Assembly: GCA_029851415.1 (NCBI GenBank)
Contig: CM056741.1
Location: 144,138,522-144,202,521 of the forward strand
Source: Eretmocerus hayati
Taxonomy: Eukaryota; Arthropoda; Insecta; Hymenoptera; Aphelinidae
Direction: 5' to 3'
DNA: 64,000 nucleotides
Below are positions 23,685 through 35,800 of this stretch, one piece after another (positions within the stretch are counted from its first letter, which is position 1; each line of letters opens with the position of its first letter). The notes under the pieces are model-generated. The model was not told the DNA's origin, did not search any database, and saw only the letters and a list, made by a program, of their open reading frames with translations. The position numbers and the translations under genes were made by a program.

Positions 23685-25063
23685 AGGAGTAATTCCGCGC
23701 GAAAGCGGACCACGAATTGCAGACATATCTCAGATTGTTTTTCCACTACTCTTAATCGATTCTATGGTCCAAAAAATGAACTTTTCACCCTCTATGGGAT
23801 GAAAAAAAAATTTTTTGTTTCCGTGGGGAATATCTTTGTGATAGTGTTTTTAGGAAAAAATACCAATCTTTTTTCAGTAAAATGGGTATAGTTCCGACTT
23901 GAGGTGAGATACGACCACGCAAATAGTGGCATTCGAAAGGTCTTTCGAAAATCTTTAAAAATATGTTTCGAAAATTTTTTTTTGAGGCTACGGATGCCCC
24001 CTATGAGCAAAAAGGTGAAAAACAGAAAAAATTCATTTCCTCAAAAACCTAATTTTCTAAAAATCTGGAAATCCATATTTCAATGTAAAATTGCGTGTTC
24101 TTCCAGAAAAAAAGTGGTCCCGATCTGTATTTTTGGGTTCTACGCTGTTTTTTTTACGTTTTATCAATATTCTCAGCCTTTTCGGTTGAAAAATGAATTT
24201 TTCTGCGCATGCGCAGGAATTTAGACTGCTGAAACCAATTCCATTGAAAAGCCAAGGAAATTTCCTTCAAAATGACTATACTTGGTGAAGTCGATTCGAT
24301 GTACTGGGACCAAAGTTAGAAGGTCTGAAAAATGATGACACTTCTACTCGAGTCAACGATAGTAATAAGAAATTCGTGCAAGATCTGCATTTACCCCTCT
24401 TGAGGATGCTTCATCATTAATGTGATGTAACTTTGGGTCAAGTAGATAAAATTGACTTCGCCACGTAGTCATTTTGAAGGAAATTTCCTTGGCATTTCAA
24501 TGGAATTGGTTTCAGCAGTCTAAATTCCTGCGCATGCGCAGAAAAATTCATTTTTCAACCGAAAAGGCTGAGAATATTGATAAAACGTAGAAAAAAAAAG
24601 CGTAGAACCCAAAAACACAGATCGGGACCACTTTTTTCTGGAAGAACACGCAATTTTACATCGAAATATGGATTTCCAGATTTTTAGAAAATTAGGTTTT
24701 TGAGGAAATGAATTTTTTCTGTTTTTCACCTTTTTGCTCATAGGGGGCGTCCGTAGCCTCAAAAAAAATTTTTCGAAACATATTTCGATAGATTTTTGAA
24801 AGACCTTTCGAATGCCACTATTTGCGTGATCGTATCTCACCTCAAGTCGGAACTACACCCATTTTACTGAAAAAAGATTGGTATTTTTTCCTAAAAACAC
24901 TATCACAAAGATATTCCCCACGGAAACAAAAAATTTTTTTTTCACCCCATAGAGGGTGAAAAGTTCATTTTTTGGACCATAGAATCGATTAGAAATGTCG
25001 GAAAAAGAGTTTGAAACATGTTTGCAATTCGTGGTCCGCTTTCGCGCGGAATCACTCATAGGG
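23685..25063. mobile_element. Large inverted repeat / foldback element with about 610-bp arms
   Basis: The left arm (23,685-24,296) and right arm (24,453-25,063) are inverted copies around a 156-bp spacer. The outer ends begin near ATTCCGCGCGAAAGCGG and the inner ends near GGAAATTTCCTTCAAAATGA. Each arm carries the same open frame (23,904-24,224 + and 24,520-24,840 -, 106 residues each, nearly identical), matching no family I recognise. The arms differ by scattered substitutions only. It is most simply a foldback transposon or an inverted duplication. Confidence 0.8.
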
Positions 25064-25818
25064 CCTGTCCTGCGCGTTCGCGGGAAACTCCAGATAATAG
25101 GAGAATAGCCCCGACGAGGATTCTGACTTTTTTATAAAAATTATATATAATTTTCTAAAGCTCACAGCTCAACTATAAGCAGAATACAGAATCAACTCCT
25201 GCTCGCCACCCTTTGAATCAAACGTTCTGATTATTTTTTACTGGTAAAAGATTGACTCTTTCCAAAAAGAATGTTGTGTGCCAAAGTTACCTCATTACCT
25301 TGAAATTCTGCGCCGTCACGATCCATCACTGCCCAAATAAATACTTTACGACTACTTCGGATGCTCTTTTGCATTTCCTGTATTAATGTCTCAAAGGTAT
25401 TTTCAATGTCTATTTCGCCAAAGAATTTTCCTAGGAGTTTTTGCTAAGTACTACGAGCATTTGTGAATCATAACGATGACTCTTTGGCTGATATTCAGCT
25501 TTATCCATTCACTCAAAAATTCGGTGCCAGGATGCAAAACACGATGATGTCGAATTTTGAGGTACTCTCAGCGCCATCTAACGTGCAGTTTTTGAAGGTC
25601 TTGAAAGATCCTAATCACTGGTTCACGCACTGGTTGGTCGATCAATCAGCTGCGCTGCGATCAGCGATGGGGCCGCGGATGAGTAAACGCGAAATGTTGT
25701 CTGCTAAAATGGGCGAGACAGACAACATTCAGTTTCTAGAATTACGAATAGTAGAATATGCGCGTATTTTAATTCATATATGTTCGCACTGATGAATTCA
25801 ACTAAATAGAATTCTACG

Positions 25819-28800
25819 ATGGCTTTTTTAGAAGTGAGTTTCCTTTCATATAATTAATTATGAACTATTAAAATACTTCACGAAATGCTTAACCTACTGT
25901 ATCTCGTATCAAAACAAAACGCCCACTGTTTCTGCAATCTGTCATTTATTTTAACTTTGCAGTGGCGTCGTTTCAATTTTTTTGATCTCAAGAAAGACGT
26001 CGATTCTGGTAGAATTGCTGAAGCCTTAGGGGTAAGCACGATAAACTTGTTCTTCGAGAAAATATCTAATCACGCGAGTCACTTCACCAAGTTGAAGCTT
26101 CTTTGCTATATTTTCAGGATGCACAAGTTACTGCAGCCACCAGTGGAAATGGGCATTTGGTGTTTGGGGATAACATTGGCAACATCCACTTAGTTAACAG
26201 ACAGTATGAAATAGTCACATTTAGAGCATACGAAACAAGTTTGACCCTAGCCCAACAAGTACAAAATTCCACATTCCTTTTCACAATTGGGGTGAGTCTA
26301 TATTCAAGAATGTTTGATGAAACATACACTCTGTACATTTTGAAAACTGACGCAATTCTTAGGAGGATGAACCAGGTTGTAATCCAACAATCAAAGTATG
26401 GAATTTAGCCAAAAGGGATAAACAAGGATCTCCCACGTGCGTTCGTACAAGTAGGGCAATACCTAGCTACAAGGCTGTACCAGCTAGTGCATTATGTGTA
26501 CATTCAAGTTTAACTTTGATGGCTGTTGGATTTGAGGATGGCTCCATTATGTTGTACAGGTACATTTATACACCTTTTCAATTTTGCTGATTAGAAAAAA
26601 GTTTATGTGAAATTATTAGTGTTCTGCTATGCTCCATTACATTCTTTTAGAAGCAAGATTGATGATAAAACATCCACTCTAACTCTCACACTAAGTCAAT
26701 TTTGAGTTGATATATTGTAAAAGTAGAGAATATATTTGAAGAATATTTCTTATATGACATCTTATCTCACAGGGGTGATCTGACAAGAGAGAGGAAAAAC
26801 AAAATCAAAGTTTTTAAGGACAGTAATGTTATGATAACAGGTCTTGCCATCAAATCAACTGGCAAACAAACACATTTATTCGCAGTTACTACTAGTAGTG
26901 TATATTTGTATCATGTGACTGTGAAGGACAAGGAATACAAATCTGTCTTAGATAATATGGGATGCTCAAGAAAATGTAGCATTCTTGCAGAGTCCAAGCA
27001 AGATAGTCATTTTATGATAGGACGCAATGATGTAAGCTTGTATCTGTGCTTGTGTTTTTTTATTAAGCAGATTCTCAAATATTATAACTCCTCAGGCAAT
27101 CTATTGCTACACACCTGATGGAAGAGGGCCATGCTATGCAGTTGATGGACAAAAAGTTATGCTAGAGTGGTTTAGAAGTTATTTAGTTATTATTGCCAAA
27201 GAATCTGGTACTGTACATAGGAATGTAACAACCATATCTGCAAAACCAAGGTAATAATCACCTATAACTCTCTAGATAGATTAAAATGAGCTTTGGGTTG
27301 TAAATAGTTCTGACTCTCAAAAACTACTTTTTAGCTCGATTGAACCAATACCACCAGGAATGGACAAACATGTCATCACTGTTCTTGATATCCAGAATAA
27401 GTTTATAGTCTTCTCTGCATCCATGCTGGCAGTTCAGGCAGTCTTATCCGAATGGGGAGGATTTTTCATTTTGAGTGGCGATAGTAAACTTTATCATTTA
27501 GATGAAAAAGATTTACAATCAAAATTAGCACTACTTTTCAAGAAGAATTTGTATGATGTTTCAATTAGGTAAATTCATAATATCCTAGGCACCCCGAAAA
27601 TTTCAAGATTCAATTGGAATAATTGTATTATTTACAGGATAGCAAAAAATCAGCATTATGATGCTGAAGGTCTTGTGGATATTTTTCGTCAGTACGGGGA
27701 CCACTTATATTCTAAGGGTGATCACAATGGTGCAATAGAACAATACATAAGAACTATTGGAAAGCTTGAGCCATCTTATGTTATAAGAAAGTTCTTGGAT
27801 TCTCAACATATTGATTACCTGACTACATACCTTCAGGCATTGCATAAGCAAGGCCAAGCAACAGAAGATCACACAACTTTGTTATTGAATTGCTATACAA
27901 AACTCAATCACACAGATAAGCTTAAAGAATTTATCATGGTGAGATAATCTTGTGATGAATGCTTATGTATCTCGATAGGTGCATCATGAAGCTTAATTTT
28001 CAGACAAAAGATCGTGAAGTAGATTTTGACGTTGATATAGCCATCAAAGTTTGTCGTCACGGTGCTCCGGAGGATGCTTTGTTATTAGCTCAAAAACACG
28101 GCAAACACGAATGGTACCTCCGCATACAGATCGAGGACAAAGCTGAGTACAAAAAAGCTTTAGAATACATAGCTACTCTAGATTTTGAGGAAGCTGAAAT
28201 TAATATGAAAAAGTATGGAAAAATTCTCATTGAGAATGTTCCAAATGAAGCTACACAATTTTTGAAGCTGTTTTGCACCAACTATGTACCAAACAACAAA
28301 GGATTGCAGGATAAGGTAGTTTATTGTGTAACAATTGGGGTACTTTATCAGCCCTTTATTTCAGGGCATATTTTTAATTTATTGGATAATTCTAGGAGCA
28401 ATCCAGTGAAAGAGCAAACCCTGAGGATTTCATTCATTTGTTTTTAAATAATTCTGAAAGACTTGTTGAATTTTTGGAATACTTGGTTAAAACTGATAGC
28501 AAGTAAGTTTACTGTGCTCTTGCAAAGAGATTCTTATTTCATTGCATAGCATCTCATTTAGATGATTACGTGATCTATCAACTTTTTCAATAGATGGAGT
28601 ACACCAGTATACAATACTTTGGTGGAACATTACTTGCATGTTTGGTCGTCATTGACAGATGAAATTACTAAACTACAGTACGAACAAAAGGTTGTACGCC
28701 TTTTGCAAAATTCTAATGCTAGTTATGACAAAGACCAAATATTGATATTGTGCCATCAACATAACTTCCGGCGGGGTCTTTTGTATCTCTATGAAGAAAG

Positions 28801-30356
28801 AAAATTGTGAGTTGAGTTTTGACCCACATAAGATCTCTTCCACACCAATCGATCTCACTCATTATAAATCGTCTTATTTATTCCCAGGTATCAAGAAATA
28901 TTGCAATATCATCTACGTGAAGGAGATACTGAACAAGTTTTAGCTACGTGTAATAAATTCGGACGTCAAGATCCCAATCTTTGGATCCAAGCTTTATGGA
29001 GTGCTGCATGGAATAAGAATACACCACCTAAGCTGTTATCTGATATCTTAGATCATATTGGTAAATCAAAATTGCTTGATGACTATAGAAAAAATTTTCA
29101 TTTTATATAAAAAAAATTGACGAATTTACAGCAAAAGAGAGATTGTCGTCACCCTTGATGGTAATTGATGCACTTTCAACATCTTTAACGTGCACACTAG
29201 GCGATGTACGGAATTATTTAACAAGTGTATTACATCAAGAACACGAGCAAATGCAAGCGGACATCGAACTCACAGAGAAATATCGAGCTGATACGGAAAA
29301 ATTGAGGGAACAAATACAAATGATTCAGAATAGTACAATCATATTCCAGGGTTCCAGATGCAGTGCTTGCCATCACCAGTTAGAATTACCATCTGTGCAC
29401 TTCATGTGTCAACACTCCTATCATCAGCAGTTAGTAAAACTGTTTTCATACAGAATTTTTACTATCATAAATTTGAAGTGAGAGGTTTATCAATGCTGAT
29501 TCTTATCTGTTTCATTTCTAGCTGTTTCCAAAGCTTTTCTGAAAGTGAAAATGAATGCCCAGCTTGCATGCCTAACAATAAAAAGTGGTTGGACATAATC
29601 AAAAATCAAGAACAGTCAAGAGATCTTCATGAAACTTTCCACAGTTTACTTGATAGAGCAGAGGACCCATTTCCACTTGTTGCAGACTATTTTGGACGGG
29701 GCGTTTTTAAAAAGCTTATGGTAATTGCTGAGTGGCAGCAGAATCAAACACTCAAGGGTTCATCTGCACAAGAGCAAGAATCAGTATACAGTTCTTATGG
29801 GCCAGGTGCAGAGGCGAAAATACGATTGACAGAGGGAAGAAGCTCTATTTCTCAAGGTGAGATCTACTTATGGAGTATTGACACTGTGTTGTAAATATCA
29901 CAAGTGAAGCTTATCCTCCTCATATTGATTTTTCGTATTGTTCCAGGAAAAATCGAGCCAAGAACCAAAGTTGGTGATCCATTTTCTTCTCAGTCAATGA
30001 AAAATGACATATTGCGAAATTTGAACAAAACTGATGTTTATTCATCATCATTGGAGGCAAATATAAGTGGAACCCATCTCAGTATGTCGCAAAGCCATTT
30101 TAAGAAAGAATTGCATGTTCCTATTCAAGAAGCAAGAATAATGAACAATCCTACACCCAAGTCTTCCCCAGCAGAAAAAGCTTTTGTTCCCCCCAAAACA
30201 CCTTTAGTGCCATCCAATCCTTTCAAAGATGATTATGATGAGTCAAAAAATCCTTTTGCTGAAGATGGTGATGATGATGATGATGATGATGACAGAAATA
30301 ATCCATTTAGAGATGATTATGATGAAAATTATGATGCAAACTTGAATCGATTTTAG
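25819..30356 (+). CDS. Vps11: Vacuolar protein sorting-associated protein 11 (HOPS/CORVET core)
   Basis: Exons: 25819-25833, 25963-26031, 26118-26291, 26363-26559, 26773-27031, 27096-27250, 27335-27568, 27638-27938, 28004-28315, 28396-28502, 28594-28806, 28888-29060, 29132-29429, 29522-29856, 29947-30356; 1083 aa. Every junction is GT-AG with matching phase. The start MAFLE-WRRFNFFD matches the family start. An N-terminal beta-propeller (about 1-330) is followed by a clathrin-repeat solenoid containing FKKNLYDVSI and YIRTIGKLEPSYVIRKFLD. A RING-H2 at about 812-855 has CSAC, CQHSYHQHC and CPAC, followed by ADYFGRGVFKKL. Vps11 scaffolds HOPS and CORVET, which tether endosomes, lysosomes and autophagosomes. 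The protein is about 140 residues longer than the human one: the extra tail holds an Asp run and three NPF motifs. The unknown gene 30,644-32,257 converges on it. Confidence 0.97.
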
Positions 30357-30365
30357 GCTTGCACA

Positions 30366-30371
30366 TTTATT
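30366..30371 (-). terminator. Candidate poly(A) signal of the unknown gene
   Basis: AATAAA on the minus strand, 273 bp past the stop at 30,644 and only 10 bp from the Vps11 stop. It is the furthest plausible signal I see for this transcript. If used, the two 3' UTRs overlap. Confidence 0.35.
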
Positions 30372-30568
30372 TGTATATAAAGTCATAGAGAGATGATGAG
30401 AGTGTGATATCAGTGTATAATTTCGTTTTTATATATTTTTAAACTTGAGAGTATGAATGCATTTGTAGATGATTACAATAATTTTCTATACACTAAACAC
30501 AAAGCCTATATTTACATCTTATTCCAACAATTTTACATAAATTAATCATCACTTGTCAAACTATTAAA

Positions 30569-30591
30569 AATAAAAGAAATCTATAAATAAA
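30569..30591 (+). terminator. Candidate poly(A) signals of Vps11
   Basis: AATAAA occurs at 30,569 and again at 30,586, about 210-230 bp after the Vps11 stop. Use of these signals would carry the transcript to the 3' end of the opposing gene (stop at 30,644). Confidence 0.5.
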
Positions 30592-30643
30592 ATATATTTG
30601 ATGATCACATTGAAATATTTGGGATAGCAACTAATTCTTAATC

Positions 30644-32257
30644 TCAGAAGTTGTTCCTAGAAATCTTCCACATACGTATTCTATTGCTAATAGTAAAAGC
30701 ACTGAGAGGATCAACATTTGTTGGACATGGTGTGGTTGGATGAGCTACTGTCAAATATTGCCTTGTGTGTTTTGGATAGAAGAAATCAGATAGACCAGGC
30801 ATAATATCTCTATCTCGAGGTTCAGGGTCCTTACTTCTGGTTAGTCTTGGAGGTAATTGGTTCTCATCTATTGAAAGGCTTATTAGATCCTTGTAGACAG
30901 TTTCATATGGCCCAAATTCTAAAGCAGCTGAAACCTGGAGGGAGAATCATGTCTGAAATAACCAATACAGAAGAATGATTCTGACATAAAATGAAATACT
31001 CACTTTGTTCTGAACGAAACTTCTGTAAATTTCAGGTAAATTTTCCAAATCATATTTTGGCTTTTCTGCTTGTAACTCTTTCAGTTTTTTAACAATGTTG
31101 ATCGTAGAATTATATTCTGGTCGTGACAGCAAATTCTTGGATGAAATATTTGTTTTTTCTTCATTGACCATTGCATGGTTTTGAAATTTCTCATCACCTT
31201 TGCTGATGGCTGATTCTGCTTCAACAATTACTTTTGGATTTTTCTTTTCAACATTGAAAACAGTACTTTTCTTCACTTGACTGTGCGGAAATTTCTCAAT
31301 TGTATAGTCATCTTTAGTTTTCAAAGGAGGCTTTGCAAACAACTTTTGTTTATTCTTCTTGAAATATTTTTTTTGTTTCAAAGGCCCAGACATATTAGAG
31401 GATGGATTTGTTGCATCTCTGAGCACTTTTGTTTTCTGTATCGGAACCCTTTCAGTTATTTTGTTCAGCGGTTTGTCTAACTTGAAAGAGTTTTCCTTAT
31501 CTGATTTCTGATTTACCCTGGACTTCACAGCTTTTGTTGGAGTACTATCCACTGTATTCATTTCTAAAGTTAGATCTCCTCCAACATCAACCACACCTCT
31601 ATTACGAGCCATTGTTTCACGGCTACTTTTTTTTTTATTTTTTGGATTTGGTTGCCTATGAGTGTTGATAATTTTGATTACTTCTATGTCACTATCTTCA
31701 TCAGTTGAATCACCGCAAGTGATACAAGGTATATTACTCAATGTGGGTTGGATATTGGACATTGTTCTTGGCTCCTTTTCAGAACCAATACTATTCCTTT
31801 CAGACTGAGTTTGTTCACTTAGTTTACTACTTGAATCATCAATAGAAATTTTTTCAAGCCCATCGATGCATTCTTCAAGTTCTTTTGGACTTGCCACTGA
31901 TTTATGAGCATCCACCTGATGTCTGACTAAATTCTGATCAAAGGATGATTCTAGCTCAAAATTGGATGAAGAGTTCCTCGATTCGGAATCATCTATACCC
32001 TTAGGACTTGTATATAAGCAGGGATGCAAATTGTTGGGATTACAGATTTGGTTTGAATGAAAGATTTTGCTGGCATTGGTTGGATCTGTTACCAAAACAC
32101 GCTTGCCATTGTCTAAGATTTTGATTGGAAAATTTGCAGGCACAATACTCTTGATGATAACTTTTCCTTTACAGGTCGCATCCTTTGGAGTGTGTGTTTC
32201 TCTGTGATCAGATGGAATGTCAGGCGTTTGACTAAATCTGACTTTTGGTCTCTCCAT
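30644..32257 (-). CDS. Uncharacterised lysine/serine-rich protein, two exons
   Basis: The coding exons are 31004-32257 and 30644-30934, joined through GT-AG at phase 0, giving 514 aa. Start ATG at 32,257 opens MERPKVRFSQTPDIPSDHRE. I do not recognise the family. The first 420 residues look disordered: Ser, Lys and Asn rich, with an acidic stretch DSTDEDSDIEVI and a basic stretch KKYFKKNKQK, and no signal peptide or membrane segment. The last 96 residues, encoded by exon 2, look more structured and conserved in style (FGPYETVYKDLISLS, DIMPGLSDFFYPKHTRQYL, SAFTISNRIRMWKISRNNF). The basic, disordered character suits a nuclear or cytoskeletal adaptor, but this is only a guess. Its start is 622 bp from that of ASCC2 on the other strand, so they may share a promoter. 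Confidence 0.85.
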
Positions 32258-32879
32258 TGTTAAAGTTGATGTAATGAGAGTGTTAAATACATTTGATTAT
32301 TGTTGGTTAAATAAAACGTAAGCAATCTGAGCAACGATCACTAACAATCGAGCACAAATGCATCCAAATGCAGCAAAGCTGCATGACACCGTGGGTACAG
32401 TACAACCAACGAATATGGTACAACGTATACGGCGCTGGCAACGGCAAAATAACTGAAAATAACAACAAATTCGAACGCATTTATAGCATTTATACATGGC
32501 CGCAGTTTGAAAGCTACCTAGCCTAACTCGGGATTTCAGCAGCATAATGTTAGGGTCGTTGCACATGTGATTTTGTGTGGATTGTAACAGGACAAAGGCA
32601 GGACCTTTAATTCATGAATATCTTTTCAAAGGAGAAATTTTGAAATCAACAAGTTTTATTTCAAAAGAAGTACGACGGTGACTCGCCAGCAATCAAGAAT
32701 CTATATATTAATAGGATAAATGGTTCTTGTCAACAGTTGCTGTCATCATTGCTTAGCAAAAGCTGAGTTGTTCCAGTGCTTGCATATCTTTTGAAAAACT
32801 TGTCACTGAAATCTCATTATAACAGTGAAATTTTATTAATAACAAGTTTTTTCTTGGCTTGATTTTGGGAATATCTATC
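32258..32879. promoter_or_regulatory. Shared divergent promoter region (unknown gene / ASCC2)
   Basis: This is the 622-bp interval between two start codons facing away from each other. It must contain both 5' UTRs and core promoters. No TATA box or other named element is clear, as is common for housekeeping promoters. Confidence 0.5.
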
Positions 32880-35800
32880 ATGAATGAGGTGTCTTCCACT
32901 GAAGAGGACGTTTTCAAAGTGAGAACATATAATCATTTCCTATTCACTTTTGATTTTACCCAATTTTGGAGATATTGAGCCATGTGCACTATCTTATGAC
33001 TTGTGATGATGATAAGAATGAGTTGAAATTATTTTCAGAATCCGGAGAACAAGCCTTTGGAAGAATTGAAGATAACTATTAAGCAGAATGGTGTAACTCA
33101 AGCAATTCCTGCTTTGGTAAGATCAAGGGCTAAGAAAGTATATTTTTCCATACCTCTGAAAGATGAATCTAAGTTTGAATTTTTCAGGACAAACATTGGT
33201 TACAAGAAAGATATCTTTGTCATTATGAGTGTCCTCATTTGGTTGATTCAGATGGGAGAGATATTATTGGAGCAAAGGAGCGCTGGATGGAAATCACTGG
33301 TTTCATAATAGATGATCTTATTTGGTTATTACAGCTGCCTTTTTACAAGTAAGTCCTTTGAAAATAAAGCCCTCTCCGTTTATAGAACTAAGTATGCCTT
33401 GCTATGACCACTTTTATTGTTCTGGCGATGATTTGTTGCAGATTCTGGTCTACTGTCATACATGATAGAGCTGTTGTAGACACCATGATAATTTTCTTGC
33501 AAGATGCACCTGTATATTACAGCTTAGACAACTTTCCAAATGACCCTGAAATGTTTGACCAGTTGAATAGATTACGGCACTATGTGCTTGTACTGTTTGC
33601 GAGAATGGTTACAAGTGAAGAAAGTCCCACCGAGTACATTACTCCTAAGTATCATGCATCTCTGATTTATAATAAGTATCTAGTTTCTGTGCCTATCTTG
33701 ATGGATCTATGTCAACATTATGGACGAGATAACAGGAAAACAGTTGAAAAAATTGTGAATACCGCATTCAAAATCCAGCCATTATATGAGAAAGACACAG
33801 AGAAAGCTGCTACTTTTTTAGTTGAGGTAATTTGTTCTGAAATAAGTTTCTATTTTGTTTGGTTCATTATCTTGTGTCTTTTCAGCAAGCTTTGGGAAAT
33901 GTTGAAAAGAGATTTGAAGATTGCCCAAGTAACCAAGAAGGAGCTGTTCTTCTCTCAGAAAGAGGGGGAGCTAGAACAGAAATGTCTCTTACAGATTTAG
34001 AGGATATGATTTTATATACTCTTGATATAGTATCTAATATTAATATATTCCTAAGTATCCATTCTCAATCTGTAAATAGCTTCAAAAGTGACATGCTGTT
34101 CATAAAGTAAGTCTTTTTAAATAAACTTTTGATTGTGACTACTGAGATAGACGCATGCATCATTCAATTTGTTCCATTCGACAGATTAGTATCGTTTTAT
34201 GGGGTAACAATACCAGAAATGTACAAAAGGCTCGATAATCTTGCTTATAAAGATGAAACTATAGAAAAATATATGGAATTGAAACACCGACTTGATGTTA
34301 CTAGGGTAGAAATATTAACGGTTTACCGGACCGTCGTATACAACGGAATTGAAAATATTCTAAATGATGGGTGAGTTTCAAAATATTCAAGTCTTAAGAC
34401 AACTGTATTATACATCTTCAACAAAGAAGGTCACACGTTTATTCCTTTTTCAGAGCTTCACATTCTGCAACAGAATTGGACGAGATTATTGATGACTTTT
34501 GTATCAATTTAGAGTTCACGTTGTGTGAAAGAGCATTTGTCATGGACTTTTTCAACATTTACCCAGTTACTGAGGATTTTCAAACCTTAATTAATCTTCA
34601 CCCCGATCTGTATCCTTGACAATTAATTTTCTACGTTACTATGATATTATTTTGGCATAGTGCAACTAAACCATCATTTTTCGTTCCGGTCTTGGAACGG
34701 ACAACTGGCGTTTAGTCACACTGATACGAAAAATTAATGCGTCCCTCCCCCTCGTCGGGTCTTTCAAAGTATAACGAATATTTCAAAATGTCCACGATTC
34801 AATCCCTCATTCTCAATGGACAGACCTCGCATAGTTGTGTAATTTATAAAGTATTTGAATTTTTGAGCCCCAGAAAAATTCTGACTAAAGAAAGGAGCCT
34901 TAACCATACTTTAACAGGAATAGTGTTAGATTCGACTATATTCTGAATTCTGTATTCTCCAATTTTGATGGGAAGAAAACACCGCCATCGACTTCCTCAG
35001 CACGTACAAAGAAAGCCTCCGTGAGTTACTCTGTGAATGAAATATTTTAATAATACAGAAAGCGTAATGTAATGAGCAGTTTGCTTTGGTTTTCACAATG
35101 TGCTCTAACAGTAGAATTATTCCTAAATACAGCAACCAACTCCTGGTCCCAGTACAATTGGAATTAGTCAACCATCCACATCAAGCAATCTCAATGGTTT
35201 GGACAGAACGCCAATGAATAACAAAAGATCAGATGTCGAGATAATGGCTTTAATTTTAGAAGTGAAGGATATTTTATGTGACCTTGGTGAAGGATTCATT
35301 GAGGTAGGATGATACAATTTTTTTACAAAAAGTATAATCCTGCTTGCTGGATCCCGTAGATTTTTCGTTACTTCCTTTCCAATATGAGTTTGATCAGTAT
35401 CGATCAGAAAAATATCCACTGAAGTATACTGGAACTGGAAAACATGGTATGCTATCGATTACCGCACCAACAGTGATTTGGCCTGTTGTTGATGAAAAAT
35501 GTCGAAGTCAAAAGTCGATGATTTTGAATTTTCCAAATGCCTCCATCATATATTTCTTAAAGCAGGTATGAAATCATCACGAGCAGCTTCGAGCTTACTC
35601 CGGAAAATGTTCAAAGCGCCTTTTTTGGAATAATATACATGTATGAATGTGTTATCATATTATATATATTATGTATACTTGACCATCCATTTTTGGGCGA
35701 TTGCAAATCATATTTCCTCAGTGCATTTATCAAATTGAGGGAAATGCGCCCTAGTGAGCTTTAATGGATGTTTCTGGTCGATTTTACGAGAATTTTGATC

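Larger units (their letters stand above)
17839..25818. other. AT-rich intergenic region packed with foldback elements
   Basis: No gene is supported. The segment contains palindromic elements at 18,832-19,172, 19,412-19,540, 19,955-20,089, 21,163-22,041 and 23,685-25,063, described separately. It ends at the start of Vps11. Between 25,070 and 25,818 I see only the likely Vps11 promoter/5' UTR, with no TATA box I would defend. Confidence 0.6.

Noticed and set aside
25463..25792. 109-codon frame directly before Vps11
   Set aside because: It ends 26 bp before the Vps11 start and has no recognisable similarity. Taken as promoter/5' UTR.
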